Positions 6,095 through 14,520 of a stretch of 64,000 bases of DNA are shown here, piece by piece (the stretch's first letter is position 1; each line of letters begins with the position of its first letter). Location of the stretch: assembly GCF_049943955.1 (NCBI RefSeq), contig NZ_JBNFTW010000003.1, positions 1 to 64,000 of the forward strand. Direction: 5' to 3'. Below the pieces are notes generated by a model. That model saw only the letters and a program-made list of their open reading frames with translations. It was not told the DNA's origin and searched no databases. The position numbers and the translations under genes were made by a program. This DNA is from Desulfosporosinus sp049943955. Lineage in GTDB: Bacteria > Bacillota > Desulfitobacteriia > Desulfitobacteriales > Desulfitobacteriaceae.

Positions 6095-8491
6095 TTGATT
6101 TTCGAAGGACAAGCACCAAAAAACTGGCCAAAGGTAAATTTAGCGCCCAATGCCCGTGTTGTTTTGGAAAAGAGATATTTAAAACAAGTCGATGGACAAG
6201 TTATCGAGACACCAGAGGATATGATTTATCGAGTCGCCAATGTGATTGCCTCCATTGAAGAGGAAAAGTATGGCAAAGGTGAGAAGGAAACACGAGCTTT
6301 GGCGAAGGAATTTTATGCAATTATGGCCAATCTTGAGTTTATGCCTAATTCTCCAACCTTGATGAATGCGGGACGGGACTTGGGGCAGCTGAGCGCCTGT
6401 TTTGTTCTGCCGGTTGAAGACAGTATGGAGGATATTTTTGATGCGATAAAAAATGCGGCAATTATTCATAAGTCTGGCGGAGGAACGGGTTTCAGTTTTT
6501 CACGTCTGCGTCCTAAAAATAGTATGGTCCGTTCAACAGGCGGCGTAGCTTCGGGACCGATTTCCTTTATGAAAGTTTTTAATTCAGCTACGGAGGCCGT
6601 GAAGCAGGGCGGAACTCGACGCGGAGCCAATATGGGAATACTGAGAGTTGACCACCCGGATATTTTGGACTTTATCCAATGCAAAGAGGACAATAAGGAA
6701 ATTACGAACTTTAATATCTCGGTTGGAATTACGGAAGAATTTATGAAGGCTGTCCGTGAGGGGCGGGATTATGACCTCATTAATCCCCATTCTGGGGAAG
6801 CAGCAGGTCAATTATCTGCTCGCGAGGTTTTCGATAAAATTGTTGATCATGCATGGCAAAATGGAGAGCCGGGAATTGTCTTTCTTGATCGTTTAAATGA
6901 AAGCAATCCTACCCCCAAACTTGGTAAAATTGAAGCGACGAATCCCTGTGGGGAACAGCCCCTGCTTCCCAATGAAGCGTGCAACTTAGGCTCTATTAAT
7001 CTTAAACTCATGGTGACTGAGAAAAATGGTAAAATGGTCATCAATTGGGAGCGTTTAAGTTATGTTACCCGTCTGGCGGTACGCTTTTTAGACAACGTTA
7101 TCGATGCCAATCAGTATCCTCTAAAGATTATTGATGAGGTTGTAAAAGGAAATCGTAAAATCGGCCTTGGAGTAATGGGCTTTGCTGATATGTTGATTTT
7201 GCTGCAAACGTCTTATGCTACGGAGGAAGCCGTTGACTATGCGGAAAAAGTCATGAAATTTATTCAGACAGAGGCACGCATTGAATCCCAACGTCTGGCC
7301 GAAGAACGAGGAACTTTCCCCAATTATGAAAGTTCTATTTATGATGGAGTTATGAAACTGCGTAATGCTACACTAACCACAATTGCCCCGACGGGAACGA
7401 TATCGATGATTTGTGCTGCTTCGAGCGGAGTCGAACCTCTTTTTGCAGTGGCCTATACGAAAACTGTCATGGATGGAACTTCGTTAGTTGAGGTAAACCC
7501 TCTTTTTGAAGCCTTCGCGAAAGATTACACGTTTTATTCGCCGGAACTTATGCGCAAAATTGCCGAGAAAGGAACCGTTCTTGGTCTGCCGGAAGTCCCT
7601 AACTGGGTACAGGAAGTCTTTACGACAGCTCAAGAAATTTCTCCGGAATGGCATATTCGCATTCAGGCTGCTTTTCAAAAATATACCGATAACGCAGTTT
7701 CTAAGACGATTAATTTTGCTAACGCAGCAACAAGAGAAGATATTGCAGAAGCATATCGTTTAGCAGATGAGTTGAACTGCAAAGGTTTGACGGTTTACAG
7801 GGATGGAAGCAGGGAGGAACAAGTACTTTCTACTGGGACTACAGTACCGGCAGCCGCTGATGCCTCCAAACAAGCTGCCAAAGGGGATAAGGGCCAGGCC
7901 CAGACCTCTTTAGAGCAAATAACTGCCCCCATTACCCCGTTTGTTCCTGAAGTGAATACCGTAATGCCTCGTCCGAGACCAACCACCACTATTGGGGTTA
8001 CAGAAAAGATTAAGATCGGCTGCGGCAACTTATATGTTAGTGTTAATGCTGACGAAAAAGGAATATGTGAAGTATTTACAAATACCGGCCGGGCCGGAGG
8101 ATGTTCTTCACAATCAGAGGCTACAGCTCGCTTGATTTCTATCGCTTTACGTTCCGGTTTGTCTGTTGATGCCATTATTGAGCAAGTCAAAGGAATTCGC
8201 TGCCCTGCTTGTATGCGACGTGAAGGGGTCAGCGTCACTTCCTGTCCGGATGCAATTGCCCGCGTTATTAAGAAATATAACGAAGTTGGCATCAATGTTA
8301 CACAAGTACAGGCTGTTGAAGGGCAAAATGCAAGCGGACTTTTAAATGTTACGGGTCCCTCAAAGATATCTGCAAAGAAACCCCTTTCGGGCGTAGCTCC
8401 AGCGAATGCCTGCCCAGAGTGCGGTATGCCGATTAACCATGAAAGCGGCTGCGTTGTCTGCACCCATTGCGGATATTCGAAGTGCGGATAA
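6095..8491 (+). CDS. nrdJ: Adenosylcobalamin-dependent (class II) ribonucleoside-diphosphate reductase
   Basis: Makes deoxyribonucleotides using a B12-derived radical, so needs no oxygen or separate radical subunit. The product is 798 residues. Visible elements: SACFVLPVEDSMEDIF (first redox Cys), HKSGGGTGFSFSRLRPK, NPCGEQPLLPNEACNLGSIN (radical-site Cys), APTGTISMI, and a C-terminal part with CPACMRREG plus a final zinc ribbon CPECGMPINHESGCVVCTHC. TTG at 6095 is used after GTTGGGGGA. It lies 20 bp after nrdR, so is NrdR-controlled. Oddity: the stop codon lies inside the first unit of a tandem 19-20 bp repeat array that fills the 3' flank. Confidence 0.95.
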   Translation: MIFEGQAPKNWPKVNLAPNARVVLEKRYLKQVDGQVIETPEDMIYRVANVIASIEEEKYGKGEKETRALAKEFYAIMANLEFMPNSPTLMNAGRDLGQLSACFVLPVEDSMEDIFDAIKNAAIIHKSGGGTGFSFSRLRPKNSMVRSTGGVASGPISFMKVFNSATEAVKQGGTRRGANMGILRVDHPDILDFIQCKEDNKEITNFNISVGITEEFMKAVREGRDYDLINPHSGEAAGQLSAREVFDKIVDHAWQNGEPGIVFLDRLNESNPTPKLGKIEATNPCGEQPLLPNEACNLGSINLKLMVTEKNGKMVINWERLSYVTRLAVRFLDNVIDANQYPLKIIDEVVKGNRKIGLGVMGFADMLILLQTSYATEEAVDYAEKVMKFIQTEARIESQRLAEERGTFPNYESSIYDGVMKLRNATLTTIAPTGTISMICAASSGVEPLFAVAYTKTVMDGTSLVEVNPLFEAFAKDYTFYSPELMRKIAEKGTVLGLPEVPNWVQEVFTTAQEISPEWHIRIQAAFQKYTDNAVSKTINFANAATREDIAEAYRLADELNCKGLTVYRDGSREEQVLSTGTTVPAAADASKQAAKGDKGQAQTSLEQITAPITPFVPEVNTVMPRPRPTTTIGVTEKIKIGCGNLYVSVNADEKGICEVFTNTGRAGGCSSQSEATARLISIALRSGLSVDAIIEQVKGIRCPACMRREGVSVTSCPDAIARVIKKYNEVGINVTQVQAVEGQNASGLLNVTGPSKISAKKPLSGVAPANACPECGMPINHESGCVVCTHCGYSKCG

Positions 8492-8603
8492 TAAAGTTGT
8501 TCACTGATAATAAAGTTGTTCACTGATAATAAAGTTTGTCACTGAATAATAAACTCGGACAATAGATAATAAAGTCTGTCACTGAATAATAAAGTCGGAC
8601 ACT
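8487..8603 (+). repeat. Six tandem 19-20 bp repeats overlapping the nrdJ stop
   Basis: Units start at 8487, 8506, 8525 (19 bp each), 8544, 8564 and 8584 (20 bp each). The best form is GATAATAAAGTCTGTCACT. Units have no spacers. The TAA of nrdJ is in unit 1. The same unit occurs inverted at 13846 and direct at 13884. Arrays like this occur at ends of Tn7/Tn5053/IS21-type transposons as transposase-binding sites; that reading is an inference. Confidence 0.8.
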
Positions 8604-8712
8604 ATTGGACAACCGATGTTGACTTTGAAAAATTAATAACTATCAGGACTAACCAAAATGCATCTTAGCCAATAACTGAAATATTACGGTTATTGGCTTT
8701 TTGTTTTTACTA
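8604..8712 (+). repeat. Repeat family body with hairpin, copy 1
   Basis: This segment is recognisably similar to 13903-14012, including the shared part GCATCTTAGCCAATAAC and the hairpin 8667-8676/8689-8698 followed by TTTTGTTTTT. The hairpin could end nrdJ transcription. Related hairpins occur at 17951 and 20783. Confidence 0.65.
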
Positions 8713-9110
8713 TTATGCATTTATAACCGTTTTGTCTATAATCCTGCTAATAAAAATCAACCACTAATTTATAAATATTTTCCCAGGACCCAGCATTCCT
8801 GTTTCTTAAACTATCCATTGACCTACAATAACTCTGGGGTAAGACTTGACATGGGACCCCACGGTGGAAGATTTCGGCTATTTCACCAGTATGATGATTC
8901 TACAGGGTGCGAATACAAATATTTCTAATATCAACTTGCGTGAGTATGTAGGGTATTTTCTCAGGAAAGTCGTACAGTTGAAAATTGAGTTTTAGGGCTG
9001 GAGAACGTTATCATACAGAGTAATGCAACACTTCGAATAGATGAATGTTGCTGAGACGTTAAACGACGATTTCGCATTAGGCTAATAATGAGAACATTAA
9101 TTAATACAAA
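8713..9110. other. Gene-poor gap, possible coding ghost
   Basis: No convincing gene. Around 8870-8990 one frame reads MMILQGANTNISN-like residues followed by NLREYVGYFLRKVVQ, which looks protein-like but has no start and ends quickly. It may be a remnant of an inactivated gene, possibly a transposase. I cannot name it. Confidence 0.25.
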
Positions 9111-9128
9111 GAAGGTGATGAAAATAAG

Positions 9129-9446
9129 ATGATTTCAAGAACATGGCATGGTATTGTACCTATTCATATGAAGGATGCATTTGAAAAATATGAATATGAA
9201 ACAGGGATAAGAGATACAACGACAATAAAAGGAAACATGGGAGCATATTTGAAGATAGTTGAACAAGGGGAATATGCACATTTCTTTTTATGTACAAAAT
9301 GGGATACAATGGCTAGCGTGATTGCATATGCAGGAAATAAACCGACAATAGCTGTAACTTACCCGGATGACGAGCAATTTGGCCTGATATCAGATCCGAT
9401 TGTGATTTTGCAAGAAGTGGCCGATGCGGAAAATCCCTTTTTATAA
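9129..9446 (+). CDS. Dimeric alpha-beta barrel (ABM-like monooxygenase fold) protein
   Basis: 105 residues. The pattern (M)ISRTWHGIVP...YEYETGIRDTT...GNMGAYLKI...FFLCTKWDTMASVIAYAG...AVTYPDDEQF matches small antibiotic-biosynthesis-monooxygenase-fold proteins. These use a ferredoxin-like barrel and act on diverse substrates or as heme or quinol binders; the substrate is unknown. AAGGTG lies upstream of the ATG. It stands alone between a repeat element and a gene-poor stretch, which suggests cargo of the accessory region. Confidence 0.7.
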   Translation: MISRTWHGIVPIHMKDAFEKYEYETGIRDTTTIKGNMGAYLKIVEQGEYAHFFLCTKWDTMASVIAYAGNKPTIAVTYPDDEQFGLISDPIVILQEVADAENPFL

Positions 9447-9477
9447 TAAGAGAATTATAAGGCTAATAATGGTAAGC

Positions 9478-9659
9478 TGCTAAAAGCAGGGCTAAAGAGA
9501 GCGAAGTAGGATTATTGGAAGTTGATTTAAAGGAGACCATCACAGATATTGTTGACCGGTATAAGATCCCAAGGGTAATAAAAGAGGTAACCGGTATGTT
9601 AACCGTTACCCCTACCCTTGGCAAAATAAGCTCAGAAATTACAATCTATATTTCTTAAA
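9478..9659 (+). pseudogene. Short protein-like fragment, no start codon
   Basis: One frame from 9478 reads 59 residues, including LLEVDLKETITDIVDRYKIP and VTGMLTVTPTLGKISSEI, ending TAA at 9657-9659. There is a stop just before it and no good start or ribosome binding site. The residue pattern looks like a real protein end, so I read it as the 3' remnant of a deleted gene of unknown function. Confidence 0.3.
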
Positions 9660-9745
9660 GTTAGAAACCAATTACACTAAATTTCTTATACTCCCTAGAG
9701 ATACTCTTTTCTTTACCTCGTTCATGTCCTTGTGGATTTCGTTTC

Positions 9746-10720
9746 TTATTTTTCACCCAAGTCAATTGTAATAAATGGGTATTTTGCATTAACTGCTTTT
9801 ATGGTTCTTATAGCCGCATCCTCAAATAAGTTATGATCTAAATACATGGATTTCATATGAGGGACACCTTCAAATGCACAAATGTTGCTTAATTGATAAT
9901 AGTTTATTTTTTTAATTTCGTTCTTACTTAATACCAGAGTTTTTAGATTATATAGTCCTTCTAATGGGCTTATATCATCAATTTCATTATTATAAAGCGA
10001 AATTATTTTGAGGTTGGTTAGACCATGTAACTCGCTAATATCATTAATATGGTTATTGTCTAAACAAAGATATTTTAAATTTTTAAGTTCCTTTAATGGA
10101 CCTAGGTCTCTGATTGCATTACCTTTTAACGAAAGATATGATAAATTGGTTAAATACTCTATTCCATTTAGTTGAGTTACTATAATACTTTCGATCGAAT
10201 CTCTGCTGTCTGCAAGTGGAAACGATCCATTAAGTGGATCTTTGGGAGGTTCTAAATGGGTAATATTCCTAACGTCACTTTTATATAAATCTCCTTTAGG
10301 TTTATGAATAATATATCTCACTATTTTTTCTAAATTCTTATCTTTGAATTTAACTAAATCAGAGTTGTTATCAGCTATTACCCTTATTTTACATGTTGCA
10401 GTTTTAAACTGAAATGAAGTAATAGTGATTGTTGCGGTTCCTGGACTTACTCCAGTTACTTTCCCTTTCATATTTACTGTTGCTATACTGTTATCTGACG
10501 ATGACCACATTGCAAAGTCTGAGGGCGCTTGTATTTTAGGTACTAAAATTTCTGTTTCACCTACCTTCAGTACATCTGAAGTTTTATTTAAAGATACTGA
10601 TGTCTCTATTATTACATTATGCGAATCTTGCGATCTCGGAATTGTACCTGCAAAAGCCAATGTTGATTGCAATAACATTGCAGAAGTAATTAATAAGGTA
10701 AGTACTTTTTTTATTTTCAA
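9746..10720 (-). CDS. Secreted leucine-rich-repeat protein with bacterial Ig-like domain
   Basis: 324 residues. A Sec signal peptide (about 1-24, ending LAFAG) is followed by a Big_2 Ig-like domain (about 40-115: SSSDNSIATVNMKGKVTGVS, PGTATITIT). A leucine-rich repeat block then runs at about 180-300 with units such as LTNLSYLSLKGNAIRDLGPL and LKNLKYLCLDNNHINDISEL. The mix resembles internalin-like surface proteins of Firmicutes that bind proteins or polysaccharides. No LPXTG, SLH or CWB2 anchor is seen, so it is probably released or loosely bound. GGAGGTCC precedes the ATG. It is probably monocistronic. Confidence 0.85.
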   Translation of the reverse strand: MKIKKVLTLLITSAMLLQSTLAFAGTIPRSQDSHNVIIETSVSLNKTSDVLKVGETEILVPKIQAPSDFAMWSSSDNSIATVNMKGKVTGVSPGTATITITSFQFKTATCKIRVIADNNSDLVKFKDKNLEKIVRYIIHKPKGDLYKSDVRNITHLEPPKDPLNGSFPLADSRDSIESIIVTQLNGIEYLTNLSYLSLKGNAIRDLGPLKELKNLKYLCLDNNHINDISELHGLTNLKIISLYNNEIDDISPLEGLYNLKTLVLSKNEIKKINYYQLSNICAFEGVPHMKSMYLDHNLFEDAAIRTIKAVNAKYPFITIDLGEK

Positions 10721-10811
10721 TGCTTAGGACCTCCAATTCTATTTTAAGCCATATTATCCCATAATTTCCTTGCGAAGTAAGGGGAATTCTGCCTTTTGTG
10801 GATAATGTTCA

Positions 10812-11000
10812 TGATCTCACTCTCTCGCCTCGCACTGCTTTGCCGTCTGATATACCGATAATGCGGTCTGCTTACAAGGCGATAGTTTCATCATGTGTGA
10901 CAACGATAAGGGTCTGCCGATATTTCTATGGCTTAATTTCAGCAGCTTAATAGTGTGTTTGCTGATAATGAGCATACTGACATTTGAAAAACAATAAACC
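10812..11000 (-). pseudogene. Ghost of an ABC transporter ATPase (C-terminal part)
   Basis: On the minus strand, frames joined by a frameshift give LLKLSHRN then YRQTLIVVTHDETIAL-stop-ADRIIGISDGKAV. This matches the H-loop region of MacB/LolD-type ATPases (TLIVVTHD...ADRI..L.DGK). An in-frame TAA follows IAL, one frameshift lies upstream, and the Walker A/B part is missing. It is clearly inactive. Its presence marks deletion or decay between the LRR gene and the helicase. Confidence 0.65.
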
Positions 11001-11096
11001 ATGCGTCCATATGATATAATTCTTGGTGCATGAATTTAATTTTTGAGACATCTGGAAGTAGTAAGGGCGTTGCAAATACAATGTGGGAGATTTAAG

Positions 11097-13241
11097 GTGA
11101 TTAGCGAGAAGGATTTCTTTGCAGAGATCAAAGCTAGAGGTTTTGATTTAACTGAACAGCAAAAACGGGCTGTGGTCCATGACCAGGGCCCTCTTTTGCT
11201 GTTAGCAGTTCCCGGTGCAGGCAAGACGACGGTTCTCACTGTTCGTTTAGCCTATTTGATTCTTGTTAAAAACATAGACCCTCAAAGGATTCTTTGTCTA
11301 ACCTTCGGACGGGCGGCAGCCAAGGAAATGCGTGAACGGTTTGTTACGAATTTTGGGGCAATGGTCAGCGGTCAAAATGAAGGACGTGGGGGAATTAAAT
11401 TTTCTACGATCCACAGCTTTGCTTATGAAGTGGTTCGAACCGCTTTTCGACAAAGCGGTATTAGATTTGAAATTATTGAGGAACAAACAGGTGCTGAAAG
11501 CAAGACGGGAGTTCTTCGTAAAATCTACGAAAAGCATAATGCTTCCGCAATTACCGATGAGCAGCTGGAAGGGTTGCAGAATTGTATTTGTTACGTAAAA
11601 AATACGTTAAGCAAACCTGAAGAGCTTTTAAATTGTGATATTAAGAATTTCCCCCTTATTTATAAGGATTATGAGAACTATAAGCAAAGCAGCCGGCCCC
11701 GTCTGATTGATTATGACGATATGCTTTCCCTTGCCTTTCAAGAGTTAATGGAAAATCCGACGTACTTAGCGTATTATCGAAAGCGATTTGATTATATTCT
11801 TACGGACGAGAGCCAAGATACGTCTCTTTTACAGCATAAAATCATCGAAATGATCGTTAAACCCAAGAGTAATATTTTTGTAGTGGGGGATGATGATCAA
11901 TCAATTTTTGGGTTTCGAGCGGCTGAACCAAAGTATCTTTTAGAGTTCGAACAGACTTACCCCGGTGCAAAGATCCTTCGCATGGAGCAGAACTTTCGCT
12001 CGACTCCGCAGATTGTGGATGTAGCCTGTGGTTTTATTCGTTCTAATAAACTGCGATTTGATAAAGATATGTTTACTGAGAATCCCAAGGGAGACGTTCT
12101 TCGGGTTGGGCAATTTGAAGGAATTAAAGAACAAAATCAATTTATAATTCAGAAACTCAAGGGTCAAAAGGATTTAGCAAAGGTAGGGGTTTTGTACCGA
12201 AATAATCTATCCGCCATTTGTTTAGCAGATGCGTTAGATCGGGCTAATATTTCCTTTCACATGCGTGAATCAGGTAAACAGAGGTTTTTCACCCACTGGG
12301 CCATTAACGATATGTTAAATTTCCTTCGCTTTTCATTTAACGATAAAAGCTTGTCCGTTTTGGAGCGGATTTGGTCTAAGTTGAGTTGTCCTTTACGTAA
12401 GCAACATCTTGATTTACTAAAGCAAATGCCAATTGATCGTTCAATCTTTGAAATCTTGGCTGAACAACCAGGCGTGACCTTAAAGGAAAGATCAGAGTAC
12501 TTAGACCTCAAAAAGTGGTTTAAGGAGCTTAATACTCTTTCACCTGCTCAGGCGATCCATTATATCCGAGACCGACTGGATTATGATAAAGCAATGAAAA
12601 GAATATGTGAGTCGTTAGGTTTTTCTGAAGACTATGTCGGAAGTCTCTTGGACATTCTGAGTTCAATTGCACAGAACGAATGTACAATTGTGGAGTTTGC
12701 CAATCGATTAACGTATCTTGAAGAGCAGATGACTTCTTCGTATAAAAATAAGCACAAAAATGCCGTGACCCTTTCAACCATCCATTCGGCCAAGGGTTTA
12801 GAATGGGAACAGGTCTACCTAATTGATCTTGTCGAAGGGATTATTCCTGAACGGGAGACGATCAAAGCTGAACAAGGGGGAAAGAACGAATTATTAGAAG
12901 AGGAGAGACGTCTTTTCTATGTCGGCATGACCAGGGCTAAACGCCAGTTAACCTTATGCTCTATGAATTATTATCATCATAAACGAGTGAAAGCTTCCCG
13001 TTTTATCCGTGAGGTTAATCTTGTGATGCAAGGTAAAAACCCTCAAGAGGTGATTCCCCAGGAAGTATCAAGCCCTATGAGCGATTTCGTTGCAGGGTTG
13101 GTTATTCAACATAAATCATTTGGAGAGGGAGTTATTGTTAACGATGAGGGAAATGTAATTGTCGTTCGTTTTAAGAACGGTTCACAGCGTTCGTTCATGA
13201 AAGATATCTGTGCCAAGCAGAGGTTAATTTGGGCTATCTAA
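11097..13241 (+). CDS. UvrD/PcrA-like superfamily 1 DNA helicase
   Basis: ATP-dependent 3'-5' DNA helicase of the UvrD/Rep/PcrA type, about 714 residues. Motifs: Q-motif TEQQKRAVVHD; Walker A AVPGAGKT (about 37-44); motif Ia LCLTFGRAAAKEMRER; motif II DESQDTS; motif III VVGDDDQSIFGFRAAEP; motif IV QNFRSTPQIVD; motif V TLSTIHSAKGLEWEQV; motif VI RRLFYVGMTRAKRQL. A small C-terminal domain (about 660-714) resembles the Tudor-like end of PcrA. GTG at 11097 is chosen because GGGAGA precedes it. It is shorter than housekeeping PcrA, so is probably an accessory paralogue acting in repair or recombination. Confidence 0.9.
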   Translation: MISEKDFFAEIKARGFDLTEQQKRAVVHDQGPLLLLAVPGAGKTTVLTVRLAYLILVKNIDPQRILCLTFGRAAAKEMRERFVTNFGAMVSGQNEGRGGIKFSTIHSFAYEVVRTAFRQSGIRFEIIEEQTGAESKTGVLRKIYEKHNASAITDEQLEGLQNCICYVKNTLSKPEELLNCDIKNFPLIYKDYENYKQSSRPRLIDYDDMLSLAFQELMENPTYLAYYRKRFDYILTDESQDTSLLQHKIIEMIVKPKSNIFVVGDDDQSIFGFRAAEPKYLLEFEQTYPGAKILRMEQNFRSTPQIVDVACGFIRSNKLRFDKDMFTENPKGDVLRVGQFEGIKEQNQFIIQKLKGQKDLAKVGVLYRNNLSAICLADALDRANISFHMRESGKQRFFTHWAINDMLNFLRFSFNDKSLSVLERIWSKLSCPLRKQHLDLLKQMPIDRSIFEILAEQPGVTLKERSEYLDLKKWFKELNTLSPAQAIHYIRDRLDYDKAMKRICESLGFSEDYVGSLLDILSSIAQNECTIVEFANRLTYLEEQMTSSYKNKHKNAVTLSTIHSAKGLEWEQVYLIDLVEGIIPERETIKAEQGGKNELLEEERRLFYVGMTRAKRQLTLCSMNYYHHKRVKASRFIREVNLVMQGKNPQEVIPQEVSSPMSDFVAGLVIQHKSFGEGVIVNDEGNVIVVRFKNGSQRSFMKDICAKQRLIWAI

Positions 13242-13356
13242 TTCGGGATGTTCGTTGTAAAATCATACCATAGTCTATTGGTTTTAAAAGTCGAATTTGA
13301 ATTTGATTCAGCCCACATATAGTACATAAGCGTTGATGGAAGGTGTGTGACTAAAA

Positions 13357-13593
13357 ATGGAAGACAGAGTATTATTCACTTTGAATCATATTTTACAAAA
13401 GAAGAAGAGAAAGATAACCCTGGAGAGCCGTTTGCGGGAAGACTTATTTGTGGATTCTTTAGATATGTCGATGATTATTGGGGACCTGGAGGATGAATTC
13501 GAGATAACCATTACTGATGACGAGTTTGCAGATGTGGTTAGCGTCAATGATATTGTAGAAAAACTGAAAGCTAGAGGTTTATCCGCTTACTGA
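13357..13593 (+). CDS. Acyl carrier protein
   Basis: 78 residues, acidic, four-helix carrier. The phosphopantetheine attachment Ser lies in FVDSLDMSMI (about residue 35), followed by the acidic helix DLEDEFEITITDDEF. GGAAGGTG precedes the ATG. Unlike the fatty-acid-synthesis copy it is not next to fab genes, and DSLDMS replaces the usual DSLD(T/S)VEL. It may be a specialised carrier or a spare copy; no partner synthase is in the window. Confidence 0.85.
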   Translation: MEDRVLFTLNHILQKKKRKITLESRLREDLFVDSLDMSMIIGDLEDEFEITITDDEFADVVSVNDIVEKLKARGLSAY

Positions 13594-13845
13594 TCGATTA
13601 TAAATTCGGTGTAATTTCATAACCTGTCGTTCCCAGTTCGACTGACGGCTTAATTTCTGCTGTTTTCTTCTCCGCTTTTGGTCTTGTATTCATAAACTAA
13701 TTGCTTGAGCTCTGCCAATTTTTATACTGGTAAGGAAATGGAAGTTATGTGAAAACTGCGACCGGTTATGGAAGTCCCCATCGGGGGTACACTCCCTGGG
13801 TAATCAATTAATTAGACAATATAAAGCATAATTATCGGAAGCTAA
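13594..13845. other. Gap with possible minus-strand coding remnant
   Basis: No gene. On the minus strand about 13735-13640 one frame reads KLAELKQLVYEYKTKSGEEN, which looks like a helical protein fragment but has no start or good end. Nothing else is recognised. Confidence 0.25.
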
Positions 13846-14012
13846 AGTGACAGACTTTATTATCCTTTAACAAAGGTGTTCACAGATAATAAAGTCTGTC
13901 ACGATTAGGCAACAGGTATTGGATTCAAAAAATAATAAATATTGGGAATAACTAAAACGCATCTTAGCCAATAACCGAAATTATTACGGTTATTGGCTTT
14001 TTGTTTTGATTA
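13846..14012 (+). repeat. Repeat family copy 2, with inverted repeat unit and hairpin
   Basis: 13846-13864 is the reverse complement of the nrdJ-tail unit; 13884-13902 is the unit in direct orientation, preceded by a partial unit (13876-13883). The 110 bp that follow resemble 8604-8712 and end in the hairpin 13966-13975/13989-13998 plus a T-rich tail. Inverted and direct units at one locus suggest a transposon end or a rearranged remnant. Confidence 0.7.
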
Positions 14013-14378
14013 TTAGTGTCTCCCGGCAGATGAATTATTCATTAGCGGAAGTTGGTAAAAAGGGAAAAGAAATTACAGGTTGCTTCCTCGCAAAAAATAT
14101 GGTGGTCTATTATATTTGAATTAACATTAATAGGTAAAGGTAATTATGGTACAAGACATTTACTAAGGTATGTTTATAATCCGTGTTGTAAAAAATTCAA
14201 TATCTTGCCGTCGAAAGTAGGACCTTAGACCTAAATTTAGCGAATTTTCATATATAATATCACAGTACCCTATATTTCGACAAATTCTTGCATAATAATA
14301 TGTTAATATTTTAATACAAAATTGAGAAACACGTTATAGGCTTTGTTAAACTTCAGTGTTTGATATTTTGGTAGGGTA
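14013..14378. other. AT-rich gap upstream of the CWB2 gene
   Basis: No gene, RNA or clear promoter recognised. A short frame after 14379 encodes a CNHQFSEQRCPYC-like stretch but runs into the start of the next gene and lacks a ribosome binding site, so it is not called. Confidence 0.3.
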
Positions 14379-14520
14379 ATGAATCCCTGTAATCATCAGT
14401 TTTCTGAGCAACGTTGCCCCTACTGTAGTGTTATCAACTGCTTGAAGCCCTTTGTGAAGCTAGTTAAGTCTATCAAGATTAACACTACTCTTAATCTAAG
14501 CAAAAAGAAAGGTGCAGATA

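Noticed and set aside
7795..8523. 242-residue open frame on the minus strand of nrdJ
   Set aside because: Lies entirely antisense to the well-conserved C-terminal part of nrdJ, has no ribosome binding site and no recognisable domain.
8487..8603. Possible CRISPR array
   Set aside because: Units of 19-20 bp follow each other without spacers and no cas genes are nearby.
8701..8928. 75-residue plus-strand frame after the repeat hairpin
   Set aside because: Starts within the hairpin's T-tail, no ribosome binding site and a composition unlike real proteins; only a faint coding ghost lies nearby in another frame.
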